A stretch of 64,000 nt of DNA from Arachis hypogaea (Eukaryota > Streptophyta > Magnoliopsida > Fabales > Fabaceae), in NCBI RefSeq assembly GCF_003086295.3, contig NC_092039.1, positions 94,635,061 to 94,699,060 on the forward strand, in the 5' to 3' direction. Within the stretch, counting starts at the first letter, position 1; the number at the start of each line of letters is the position of its first letter. Below the pieces are notes generated by a model. The model was not told where the DNA came from. It saw nothing but the letters and a program-made list of their open reading frames with translations, and did not search any database. This document shows positions 32,386 to 41,946 of this stretch, one piece after another. Position numbers and translations under genes: made by a program.

Positions 32386-32478
32386 AAACTCTAAGTTTGG
32401 TGTTGAGAGGCCACAGCCAAACTCTAAGTTTGGTGTTGAATCCCCACATCCAAACTCTAAAGTTTGGTGTTGGGAGTC
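32386..32478 (+). repeat. Three tandem CCAAACT-cta-AGTTTGG hairpin repeats (G1)
   Basis: Each ~33-bp unit contains ccaaactctaagtttgg followed by tgttg. The 7-bp arms make a hairpin with a three-base loop. In G4 the same repeats are in frame and encode PNSKFGV repeats. The third unit has an extra a. Confidence 0.85.
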
Positions 32479-32712
32479 TACAACATTGACCTGATCATCT
32501 GTGAGGCTCCATGAGAGCTCACTGTCAAGCTATTGACATTAAAGAAGTGCTTATTGGGAGGCAACCCAATTTTTATTTATCTAATTTTATTTTATTTTCA
32601 TTGTTCTTTTATGTTTTATTAGGTTCATGATCATGTGGAGTCACGAAAAAAATATTAAAATTAAAAACAGAATAAAAAATAATAGAAGAAAAATCACACC
32701 CTGGAGGAAGGA

Positions 32713-32958
32713 CTTACTGGCGTTTAAACGCCAGTAAGGAGCATCTGGCTGGCGTTCAACGCCAGAACAGAGCATGGATCTGGCGTTGAACGCCAGAAAC
32801 AAGTAGCATCCTGGTGTTTAAATACCAGGAATATACCATGCGGAGAGCTGGCGCTGAACGCCAGAAACAAGCATGGAACTGGCATTCAACGCCAGAAACA
32901 TGCTGCAGCTGGGCGTTGAACGCCCAGAACATGCATCACCTCGGCGTTTAAACGCCAG
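32713..32958 (+). repeat. Palindrome array A (G1): eight TGGCGTT-N-AACGCCA-type units
   Basis: Units start near 32713, 32749, 32780, 32811, 32848, 32879, 32909 and 32942, about 31 bp apart. The first is a perfect 26-bp palindrome (cttactggcgttt and its complement). Others are ctggcgttcaacgccag or close variants. Spacers share words such as aacaagcatgga. It lies in the non-coding gap between protease and ORF3. Confidence 0.9.
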
Positions 32959-33422
32959 AATTGCATGCAAAGGCATTGTACATGCCTAATTGGTGCAGGG
33001 ATGTAAATTCTTGACACCTCAGGATCTGTGGACCCCACAGGATCATCTCAGGATATGTAGATCCCACAGGATCCCCACCTACCATATTCTCCCCTCTTCT
33101 CAACATTCATCCTCTCTTTCCAATAAACACTCTTCCCCAAAACCCTTCACCAATCACCTCAATCTCTTCCCAATTACCCCCTTCACCACTCACATCCATC
33201 CATTCTTTCCCATAAACCCCACCTACCTTCAAAATTCAAAATTTCTTTCCCACCCAAACCCACCCTAAATAGCCGAACCTACTCCCTCTCCCCTCACTAT
33301 ATAAACCCCTCTATTCTCCTTAATTTTCACATAACACAACTCCCTCTCCTATACCTTGGCCGAATACACTTTTCTCCACTCTCCTCCATATTTTCTCTTC
33401 TTCTTTTCTTTTCTTTCTTCTC

Positions 33423-33457
33423 TTGCTTGAGGGTGAGCAATATTCTAAGTTTGGTGT
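33423..33457 (+). promoter_or_regulatory. Hairpin plus TAAGTTTGGTGT module upstream of ORF3 (G1)
   Basis: TTGCTTG-AGGG-TGAGCAA (33423-33440) can fold with two G-U pairs. The word TAAGTTTGGTGT follows at 33446-33457, about 40 bases before the ORF3 start. The same module stands before the 3' LTR. Function unknown. Confidence 0.65.
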
Positions 33458-33495
33458 GGTAAAAGTATAAGCTTTTTATTTTTCCATTACCATTG

Positions 33496-34649
33496 ATAGC
33501 ACCTAAGGCCGGAGAAACCTCTAGAAAAGGGAAAGGGAAGACAAAAGCTTCCACCTCCGAGTCATGGGAGATGGAGAGATTCATCTCCAAAGCCCATCAA
33601 GACCACTTCTATGATGTTGTGGCTAAGAAGAAGGTGATCCCTGAGGTCCCTTTCAAGCTCAAGAAAAATGAGTTTCCAGAGATCCGACATGAGATTCAAA
33701 GAAGAAATTGGGAAGTTCTGACCAACCCCATTCAACAAGTCAGAATCTTGATGGTTCAAGAGTTCTATGCCAATGCATAGATCACTAGAAACCATGATCA
33801 AAGTATGAACCCGAATCCAAAGAACTATCTTACACTGGTTCGGGGGAAATACTTAGATTTTAGTCCGAAAAATGTGAGGTTGGCATTCAACTTGCCCATG
33901 ATGCAATGAGATGCACACCCCTACACAAGAAGGGTCAACTTTGATCAAAGGTTGGACCAAGTCCTTAGGGACATATGTGTTGAAGGAGCCCAATGGAAAA
34001 GAGACTCCAAAGGCAAGCCGGTTCAATTAAGAAGACTGGACCTCAAGCCTGTGGCTAGAGGATGGTTGGAGTTCATCCAACGCTCCATCATCCCCACTAG
34101 CAACCGATCTGAAGTTACTATGGATCGGACCATCATGATTCATAGCATCATGAATGGAGAGGAAGTAGAAGTTCATGAAGTCATCTCCCTTGAATTCTAC
34201 AAAATAGCCGAAAAGCCCTCTACCTTGGCAAGGCTAGCTTTTCCTCATCTTATTTACCATCTATGTTACTCAGCTGGAATTATCATAGAAGGAGACATCC
34301 CCATTGAGGAGGACAAGCCCATCACTAAGAAAAGATGGAGCAAACAAGAGAGCCCACTCATGGAATCCAAGAGACGCATGAGAAAGCTCATCACCAAAAA
34401 ATCCCGGAGATGCCTCAAGGGATGCACTTTCCTCCCAACAACTATTGGGAACAACTCAACACTTCTCTTGAAGATTTGAGTTACAATATGGATCAATTAA
34501 GGGTGAAACATCAAGAGCACTCCATCATTCTCCATGAAATCAGAGAATATCAAAGAGCAATGAGGGAGGAGCAACAAAGGCAAGGAAGAGACATAGAAGA
34601 GCTCAAGGACATCATTGGTTCTTCAAGAAGAAAGTGCCACCATCACTAA
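33496..34649 (+). pseudogene. G1 ORF3 ('putative plant transposon protein' type), broken
   Basis: A third ORF located after the position where pol would be. It begins at an ATA (33496) where G2 and G3 have ATG GC(A/T) CCT AAG. Blocks: AHQDHFYDVVAKKKVIPEV, then RRNWEVLTNPIQQVRILMVQ, DQVLRDICVEGAQWKRDSKG, RLDLKPVARGWLEFIQRSII, PTSNRSEVTMDRTIMIHSIM, and a C-terminal coiled coil (MDQLRVKHQEHSIILHEIRE...DIEELKDII). Stops interrupt it near 33778 and 33907, and a frame change occurs near 34335. The conserved part corresponds to the domain called putative plant transposon protein in Athila-type elements. Its role is unknown; it takes the position of an env-like gene but shows no signal peptide or membrane segment. 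Confidence 0.75.
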
Positions 34650-35679
34650 GGTGGACTCATTCCTTGTTCTTATTTTTTCTATTTTTCGTTTTCTATGCTA
34701 TATGTGTGTTTATGTTTTGTGTCTCTACTTCATGATCATTAGTATGTAGTAACTATGTCTTAAGGCTATGAATAATTCCATGAATTCTTCACCTCTCTTA
34801 AATGAAAAATGTTTCTAATTCAAAAGAACAAGAAGTACATGAATTTCGAAATTATCCTTGAATTTAGTTTAATTATATTGATGTGGTGACAATACTTTTT
34901 GTTTTCTGAATGAATGCTTGAACAGTGCATAATTTTGATCTTGTTGTTTATGAATGTTAAAATTGTTGGCTCTTGAAAGAATGATGAATAAAGAGAAATG
35001 CTATTGATAATATGAAAAATCATGAAATTGATTCTTGAAGCAAGAAAAAGCAGTGAAAAAGCAAAAGCTTGCGAAAAAAAAGCAAGCAGAAAAAGCCAAT
35101 AGCCCTTAAAACCAAAAAGCAAGGGTAAAAAGGATCCAAGGCTTTGAGCATCAATGGATAGGAGGGCCCAAGGAAATAAAATCCAGGCCTAAGCGGCTAA
35201 ATCAAGCTGTCCCTAACCATGTGCTTGTGGCATGCATGTCCAAGTGAAAAGCTTGAGATTGAGTGGTTAAAGTCGTGATCCAAAGCAAAAAGAGTGTGCT
35301 TAAGAACTCTGGACACCTCTAACTGGAGACTTTAGCAAAGCTGAGTCACAATCTGAAAAGGTTCACCCAGCTATGTGTCTATGACATTTATATATCTAGT
35401 GGTAATACTGGAAAACAAAGTGCTTAGGGCCACGGCCAAGACTCATAAAAGTAGATGTGTTCAAGAATCAACATACTTAACTAGGAGAATCAATAACACT
35501 ATCTAAAATTCTAAGTTCCTATAGATGCCAATCATTCTAAACTTCAAAGGAAAAAGTGAGATGCCAAAACTGTTCAGAGGCAAAAAGCTACAAGTCCCGC
35601 TCATCTAATTAGGACTAGTATTCATTGATATTCTGGAATTTATAGTATATTCTCTTCTTTTTATCCTAATTTATTTTCA
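34650..35679 (+). other. G1 spacer between ORF3 and 3' LTR
   Basis: About 1 kb without coding sequence, conserved in order with the matching spacers of G2 (39631-40677) and, more distantly, G3 (47841-48741). Shared landmarks are the aagaacaagaagtacatg...gaaat block, a aaaaagcaag-rich stretch and a gagatgccaaaactgttc block. Confidence 0.7.
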
Positions 35680-35717
35680 GTTGCTTGGGGACAAGCAACA
35701 ATTTAAGTTTGGTGTTG
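35680..35717 (+). promoter_or_regulatory. Hairpin plus TAAGTTTGGTGT module at the PPT position (G1)
   Basis: GTTGCTTG-GGGA-CAAGCAAC (35680-35699) is a perfect 8-bp hairpin. TAAGTTTGGTGT (35704-35715) ends two bases before the 3' LTR. This is where a polypurine tract is expected, but the sequence is not purine-only. Confidence 0.7.
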
Positions 35718-37356
35718 TGATGAGCGGATAATTTATACGCTTTTTGGCATTGTTTTTAGGTAGTTTTTAGTAGGATCTAGCTACTTTTAGGGATGTTTTC
35801 ATTAGTTTTTATGCTAAATTCACATTTTTGGACTTTACTATGAGTTTGTGTGTTTTTCTGTGATTTCAGGTAATTTCTGGCTGAAATTGAGGGACCTGAG
35901 CAAAACTCTGATAAAAGGCTGACAAAGGACTGCTGATGCTGTTGGATTCTGACCTCCCTGCACTCGAAATAAATTTTCTGGAGCTATAGAAATCCAAATG
36001 GCGTACTCTCAACGGCGTTGAAAAGTAGACATCCAGAGCTTTCCAGCAATATATAATAGTTTATACTTTATTCGTGATTAGACAACGTAAACTGGCGCTC
36101 AACGCCAGTTCCATGCTGCATTCTGGAGTCAAACGCTAGAAACACGTCACGAACCAGAGTTGAACGCCAAAAATACGTTACAACTTGGCGTTCAACTCCA
36201 AAAGAAGTCTCAGCTCGTGTAAAGATCAAGCTCAGCCCCAGCACACACCAAGTGGGTCCCGGAAGTGGATTTCTGCACTTAGACTTATTTCTGTAAACCC
36301 TAGTAGCTAGTTTAGTATAAATAGAACTTTTAACTATTGTACCGGGGGGGGGGAGGGATAATCCTGGATTGTATTTTTGATCCTGTGATCACGTTTGGGG
36401 GCCATTCGGCCATGCCTGGACCTTCATCACTTATGTATTTTCAATGGTGGAGCTTCTGCACACTATAGATTAAGGGTGTGGAGCTCTGCTGTACCTCAAG
36501 TTTCAATGCAATTACTACTATTTTCTATTCGATTCTGCTTGTTCTTATTCTAAGATATTCGTTGCACTTCAACATGATGAATGTGATGATCCGTGACACT
36601 CATCATCATTCTCACCTATGAACGCGTGACTGACAACCACTTCCGTTCTACCTTAGACTGGGCGCATATCTCTTGGTTTCCTTAATCAGAATCTTCGTGG
36701 TATAAGCTAGATTGATGGCGACATTCATGAGAATCCGGAAAGTCTAAACCTTGTCTGTGGTATTCCGAGTAGGATTCCGGGATTGAATGACTGTGACGAG
36801 CTTCAAGCTCACGATTGTTGGGCGTGATGACAAACGCAAAAGAATCAAGGGATTCTATTCCAACATGATCGAGAACCGACAGATGATTAGTCGTGCCGTG
36901 ACAGAGCATTTGGACCTTTTTCACTGAGAGGATGGGATGTAGCCATTGACAACGGTGATGCCCTACATACAGCTTGCCATGGAAAGGAATAAGAAGGATT
37001 GAAGGAAGACAGTAAGAAAGCAGAGATCCAACAGGGACAAGCACCTCCATACACTTATCTGAAATTCTCACCATTGAATTATATGAGTAACTCTATCTTT
37101 ATTTTCTGTTTTATTTATTTAATATTCGAAAACTCCATAACATTTATTATCCGTCTAACTGAGATTTACAAGATGACCATAGCTTCTTTTATACTAACAA
37201 TCTCCGTGGGATCGACCCTTACTCACGTAAGGTATTACTTGGACGACCCAGTGCACTTGCTGGTTAGTTGTGCGGAGTTGTGACTAAGTGTGATTCACGT
37301 TGAGAGTGCTACCAAGTTTTTGGCGCCATTGTTGATGATCACAATTTCGTGCACCA
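35718..37356 (+). repeat. G1 3' LTR (1639 bp)
   Basis: TGATGAGCGG...CGTGCACCA. It contains palindrome units at about 36091-36198, a TATA box tataaata near 36316, a G-run (36345-36354) and a U5 block ggatcgacccttactcacgt. Near its end it carries a PBS-like tggcgccattgttgatga (37321-37338), 18 bases before the LTR terminus. Confidence 0.9.
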
Positions 37357-37469
37357 TACACCTCTGAAAGGAATCCTGTGAATAATGGGACGCCTCAGAG
37401 AAAGGGAGTTCTTGAAATTGATGCTCTGAATGCCATATTGGTTCAGAACAAAATATTGACTCAGCAAGT
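37357..37469 (+). pseudogene. G0: 113-bp gag scrap between two LTRs
   Basis: The frame reads YTSERNPVNNGTPQRKGVLE and then IDALNAILVQNKILTQQV, the same as G1 gag at 30967-31083. It is the remnant of an older related element, with G1 inserted at its left edge and G4 at its right edge. The left continuation of G0 should precede the G1 5' LTR but is absent, consistent with the truncation there. Confidence 0.9.
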
Positions 37470-37947
37470 TGATGAGCGGATAATTTATACGCTTTTTGGC
37501 ATTGTTTTTTAGGTAGTTTTTAGTAAGTTCAAGCTACTTTTTTAGGGATGTTTTCATTAGTTTTTATGTTAAATTCACATTTCTGGACTTTACTATGAGT
37601 TTGTGTATTTTTCTGTAATTTCAGGTAATTTCTGGCTGAAATTGAGGGACTTGAGCAAAATTCTGAAAAAGGCTGACAAAAGGACTGCTGATGCTGTTGG
37701 AATCTGACCTCCCTGCACTCGAAATAAATTTTCTGGAGCTACAGAACTCCAAATGGCGCGCTCTCAATGGCGTTGGAAAGTAGACATCCAGAGCTTTCCA
37801 GTATTATATAATAGTCCATACTTTATTCGGAAATTGGCGACATAAATTGGCGTTGAACGCCTAGTACATGCTGCTGTCTGGAGTTAAACGCCAGAAACAC
37901 GTCATGATCCGGAGTTGAACGCCCAAAACACGTGATAACTTGGAGTT
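37470..37947 (+). repeat. G4 5' LTR, first part
   Basis: Starts TGATGAGCGGATAATTTATA and runs to ...acttggagtt, where G2 begins. It includes palindrome units ggcgttgaacgcc near 37852 and variants to 37930. The last five bases gagtt are the left TSD of G2. Confidence 0.9.
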
Positions 37948-39592
37948 TGGTGGACAAAATTGTGATCACATCAATGTAGTATTCTTTGTTATTGTATGGA
38001 ATCATTATTGTGGCTCTTGGCTATGTGCGGACACAACTCCGTTCAACTTAACCAGCAAGTGTACTGGGTCATCCAAGTAATACCTTACGTGAGTAAGGGT
38101 CGATCCCACAGAGATTGTTGGTATGAAGCAAGCTATGGTCACCTTGCAAATCTCAGTCAGGCGGATTCAAGTATAATTGGATTATTGGTTTAAATTTGAT
38201 TTTAATGGAATAAATAGAAAATAAAAGGGATAGAAATACGTATGCAAATCAATAGTGGAAATTTCAGATAGGCGTATGGAGATCCTGTGTTCCTCTTGAA
38301 TCTCTACTTTCTTATTACATTCATCCAATCCTTCTTACTCCTTTCCATGGCAAGCTGTATGTAGGGCATCACCGTTGTCAATGGCTACATCCCATCCTCT
38401 TAGTGAAAATGGTCCTATGCTCTGTCACAGCACGACTAATCATCTGTCGGTTCTCAATCAGGTTGGAATAGAATCCCTTGATTCTTTTGCGTTTGTCATC
38501 ACGCCCAGCCTTCAGAAGTTTGAAGCTCATCACAGTTATTCAATCCCAGAATCCTAGTCAGAATACCATAGACAAGGTTTAGACTTTCCGGATCCTCATG
38601 AATGCCGCCATCTATCTAGCTTATACCACGAAGATTCTGTTGGGGAATCTAAGAGATATGCGCCCGGCCTAGAGTAGAACGGAAGTGGTTGTCAGTCATG
38701 CACGTTCATAGGTGAGAATGATGATGAGTGTCACGGATCATCACATTCATCAAAGTGTTGTGCAACGTATATCTTGGAATAAGAATAAAAGGGAATTGAA
38801 TAAAAAGTAATGGTAATTGTATTGAAACTTGAGGTACAGCAGAGCTCCACACCCTTAATCTATGGTGTGCAGAAACTCCACCGTTGAAAATACATAAGTA
38901 AAAGGTTCAGGCATGGCCGAGAGGCCAGCCCCCATGATCTGAGAACTAAACGTCCCAAGATGTCTAATACACTAGTAAAAATTTCTATTTATAATAAACT
39001 AGCTACTAGGGTTTACATGAGTAAGTAATTGATGCATAAATCCACTTCCGGGGCCCACTTGGTGTATACTTGGGCTGAGCTTGATCTATTCACGAGCTGA
39101 GGCTTTTCTTGGAGTTGAACTCCAAGTTATAACGTGTTTTGGGCGTTCAACTCCGGATCATGACATTTTTCTGGCGTTTAACTCCAGACAGCAGCATGTA
39201 CTTGGCGTTCAACGCCAAGTTACGTCATCAATTTCCGAATAAAGTATGGACTATTATATATTGCTGGAAAGCTCTGGATGTCTACTTTTCAACGCCGTTA
39301 AGAGCGTGCCATTTGGAGTTAAATAGCTCCAGAAAATCCATTTCGAATACAGGGAGGTTAGATTCCAACAGCATCAGCAGTCCTTTTGTCAGCCTTTTTC
39401 AGAGTTTTGCTCAAGTCCCTCAATTTCAGCCAGAAATTACCTGAAATCACAGAAAAACACACAAACTCATAGTAAAGTCCAAAAATGTGAATTTAACATA
39501 AAAACTATTGAAAACATCCCTAAAAGTCGCTTGAACTTACTAAAAACTACCTAAAAACAATGCCAAAAAGCGTATAAATTATCCGCTCATCA
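37948..39592 (-). repeat. G2 3' LTR
   Basis: On the plus strand it begins tggtggacaaaattg and ends atccgctcatca. It contains a minus-strand TATA-like tataaatag (near 38990) and palindromic units at about 39112-39221. Short ORFs inside (37996-38193, 38375-38557, 39139-39444) are shadows of LTR sequence. Confidence 0.92.
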
Positions 39593-39630
39593 TAACACCA
39601 AACTTAAATTGTTGCTTGTCCCCAAGAAAC
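39593..39630 (-). promoter_or_regulatory. Hairpin plus TAAGTTTGGTGT module at the PPT position (G2)
   Basis: Minus strand: GTTTCTTG-GGGA-CAAGCAAC (39611-39630, one mismatch in the stem) then TAAGTTTGGTGT adjoining the 3' LTR. Confidence 0.65.
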
Positions 39631-40677
39631 TGAAAATCAATTAGGATAAAAGGAAGAGAATATACTATAAATTCCAAAATATCAATTAATATTAATTCTA
39701 ATTAGATGAGCGGGACTTGTAGCTTTTTGCTTCTGAACAGTTTTGTCATCTCACTTTTTCCTTTGAAGTTTAGAATGATTGGCTTCTCTAGGAACTTAGA
39801 ATTTCGGATAGTGTTATTGACTTTCCTAGTTAAGCATGTTGATTCTTGAACATAGCTACTTATGAGTCTTGGCCGTGGCCCTAAGCATTTTGTTTTCCAG
39901 TATTACCACCGGATACATAAATGCCACAGACACATAACTGGGTGAACCTTTTCAGATTGTGACTCAGCTTTGCTACCAGTTAGAGGTATCCAGAGCTCTT
40001 AAGCACACTTTTTTTACTTTGGATCACGACTTTAACCACTCAGTCTCAAGCTTTTCACTTGGACCTTCATGACACAAGCACATGGTTAGGGACAGCTTGA
40101 TTTAGCCGCTTAGGCCTGGATTTTATTTCCTTGGGCCCTCTTATCCATTGATGCTCAAAGCCTTGGATCCTTTTTACCCTTGCCTTCTGGTTTTAAGGGC
40201 TATTGGCTTTTTCTGCTTGCTTTTTCTTTTTCTTTCTATTTTTTTTGCCATTTTTTTCGCAAGCTTTCTTTTTCACTGCTTTTTCTTGCTTCAAGAATCA
40301 ATTTCATGAATTTTCAGATTATCAATAGCATTTTTCTTTGTTCATCATTCTTTCAAGAGCCAACAATTTTAACATTCATAAACAACAAGATAAAAAATAT
40401 GCACTGTTCAATCATTCATTCAGAAAATAAAAAGTATTGTCACCACATCAATATAATTAAATTAAATTCAAGGATAATTTCGAAATTCATGTACTTCTTG
40501 TTCTTTTGAATTAAAACATTTTTCATTTAAGAGAGGTGAAGGATTAATGGAATTATTCATAACTTTAAGACATAGTTACTAAACACTAATGATCATGAAG
40601 TAGAGACACAAAACATAAATAAACATGAAGCATAAAAATCGAAAAACAGAGAAATAAGAACAAGGAATGAGTCCACC
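39631..40677 (-). other. G2 spacer between ORF3 and 3' LTR
   Basis: Non-coding and collinear with G1 34650-35679. The plus-strand ORF at 40180-40509 is a shadow of this spacer. Confidence 0.7.
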
Positions 40678-40992
40678 TTAGTGAGGGTGGCGCCTTCTTG
40701 AAGAACCAATGGTGCTCTTTGAGCTCCTCTATGTCTCTTCCTTGCTTCTGTTGAATGATTCCTCGTAATTTTGGTGCTCCTATCCTTGGTTGCTCCCAAT
40801 AATTGTGTGGAGGACAATTTATCCCCTGGGGTATCTCTGGAATCTCTTGATTTGCAGTCAAATATTCTACCACTGAGCTATAAACCCTTTACATGAGTCT
40901 TTCCATCTCCCATGACTCAGAGGTGGAAGCTTTAGTCTTCCCTTTTTTTCTTCTTCTCTTTTTTTTTGAATATCTCTGGTCTTAGGTGCCAT
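40678..40992 (-). pseudogene. G2 ORF3, internally deleted, with tRNA-derived filler
   Basis: Starts with ATG GCA CCT AAG (40992) like G3, and is collinear with G1 through the gggagatgga(a/g)aga block. It then switches to a tRNA-Cys-like segment (40887-40839) and resumes in sequence equivalent to G1 from about 34405, ending at TAA 40680-40678. About 0.8 kb of the conserved ORF3 domain is missing relative to G1. The remaining tail includes NYWEQPR and GRDIEELKEH. Non-functional. Confidence 0.75.
40839..40887 (-). pseudogene. 5' two-thirds of a tRNA-Cys(GCA), embedded in G2
   Basis: On the minus strand, 49 nt run from the acceptor 5' strand GGGTTTA through the D arm/A box TAGCTCAGTGGTAGA to the anticodon arm TTGA-CTGCAAA-TCAA (anticodon GCA at 40855-40853) and the start of the variable loop. 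The T arm and 3' acceptor strand are missing, so no tRNA can form. Against the plant nuclear tRNA-Cys sequence as I remember it, there are about seven differences, all C-to-T or G-to-A. The flanks are retrotransposon ORF3 sequence. It is most likely filler DNA or a reverse-transcription template switch. Confidence 0.8.
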
Positions 40993-41029
40993 TAATGGTT
41001 ATGGAAAAGCAAAAAGCTATGCTTTTACC

Positions 41030-41064
41030 ACACCAAACTTAGAAAATTGCTCGCCCTCGAGCAA
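41030..41064 (-). promoter_or_regulatory. Hairpin plus TAAGTTTGGTGT module upstream of ORF3 (G2)
   Basis: Minus strand: TTGCTCG-AGGG-CGAGCAA (41064-41047) is a perfect 7-bp hairpin, then TAAGTTTGGTGT (41041-41030). The stem differs from G1 and G3 at the sixth pair (C-G instead of T-A or T-G) while keeping pairing. Confidence 0.7.
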
Positions 41065-41357
41065 GAGAAGAAAGAAAAGATGAAGAATAAGAAGAAGATA
41101 TGGAGGAAATTGAGGGATGTGTGTAGTCGGCTATATGGGTGGGATTGGGTGGGAAAGAGAATTTGAATTTTTAAAGGTAGGTGGGGTGTATGGGGAAGAG
41201 TAAAATAGGATTAGGAGGTAAGGTGGGAATATAGTAGGTGGGGATCCTGTGGGGTCCACAGATCCTGAGGTGATCCTATGGGGTCCACAGATCCTGAGGT
41301 GTCAAGGAATTCCATCCCTGCACCAAATAGGCATGTAAAATGCCTTTGCACACCATT

Positions 41358-41600
41358 CTGGCATTTAAACGCCGAGTGGTGCACATTCTGGGCGTTCAAC
41401 GCCCACATGTAGTATGTTTCTGGCGTTGAACGCCGGTTTCATGCTTGTTACTGGCGTTTAGCGCCAGTTGTTTTCCTCTAGGCACATTCCTGGTGTTCAG
41501 CGCCAGAATGTTGCTTGTTTCTGGCATTCAGCGCCAGGTTGATGCTCTGTTCTGGCGTTGAACGCCAGCCAGATGCTCCTTACTGGCGTTGAACACCAGT
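41358..41600 (-). repeat. Palindrome array B (G2): eight units
   Basis: Units such as ctggcgttgaacgccgg, actggcgtttagcgccagt, ctggcattcagcgccag and ctggcgttgaacgccag, about 31 bp apart, occupy the same position as array A in G1. Arms carry matched changes in some units (e.g. ctgggcg...cgccca). Confidence 0.88.
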
Positions 41601-41837
41601 CTGTGCTTCCTCCAGGGTGTGATTTTTTTCTTCTGCTGTTTTTGATCCTGTTTTTAATTTTTATATTTTTTTGTGACTCCTCATGATCATGTACCTAATA
41701 AAACACAAAATAACAATAAAATAAAAATTAGATAAATAAAATTGGGTTGCCTCCCAACAAGCGCTTCTTTAATGTCAATAGCTTGACAGTGGCTCTCATG
41801 GAGCCACAAAGGTGATCAGGTCAATGTTGTATAGTCC

Positions 41838-41926
41838 CAACACCAAACTTAGAGTTTGGATATGGGGTCTTAGCACCAAACTTAGAGTTTGGTTGTGGCC
41901 TCCCAACACCAAACTTAGAGTTTGAC
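41838..41926 (-). repeat. Three tandem hairpin/PNSKFGV repeats (G2)
   Basis: Same repeats as G1 32386-32478, here ccaaactctaagtttgg(t) on the minus strand. The third has lost part of one arm. Confidence 0.8.
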
Positions 41927-41946
41927 TGTGGGGGCTCTTCTTGACT

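Larger units (their letters stand above)
27866..37356 (+). mobile_element. G1: non-autonomous Athila-type Ty3/gypsy element, 5' truncated
   Basis: Parts: truncated 5' LTR 27866-28363, PBS 28370-28387, Y-rich leader to 30168, gag 30169-31602, protease 31604-32275, PNSKFGV-type repeats and palindrome array 32386-32958, ORF3 remnant 33496-34649, and 3' LTR 35718-37356. No reverse transcriptase, RNase H or integrase is present. The LTRs begin TGATGAGCGG and end CGTGCACCA. The coding frames contain stops and frameshifts. The right flank is a gag scrap of another element. Confidence 0.9.

Noticed and set aside
37470..37947. Second 3' LTR of G1 or a tandem LTR of the same element
   Set aside because: It is separated from the G1 LTR by gag sequence and continues exactly at 58812 after removal of G2, so it is the 5' LTR of G4.
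40180..40509. 109-codon plus-strand ORF
   Set aside because: Antisense to the ORF3-3' LTR spacer of G2; the same shadow appears antisense to the G1 spacer at 34820-35122.
40839..40887. Functional tRNA-Cys gene
   Set aside because: The T arm, B box and 3' acceptor strand are missing; it is a fragment only.
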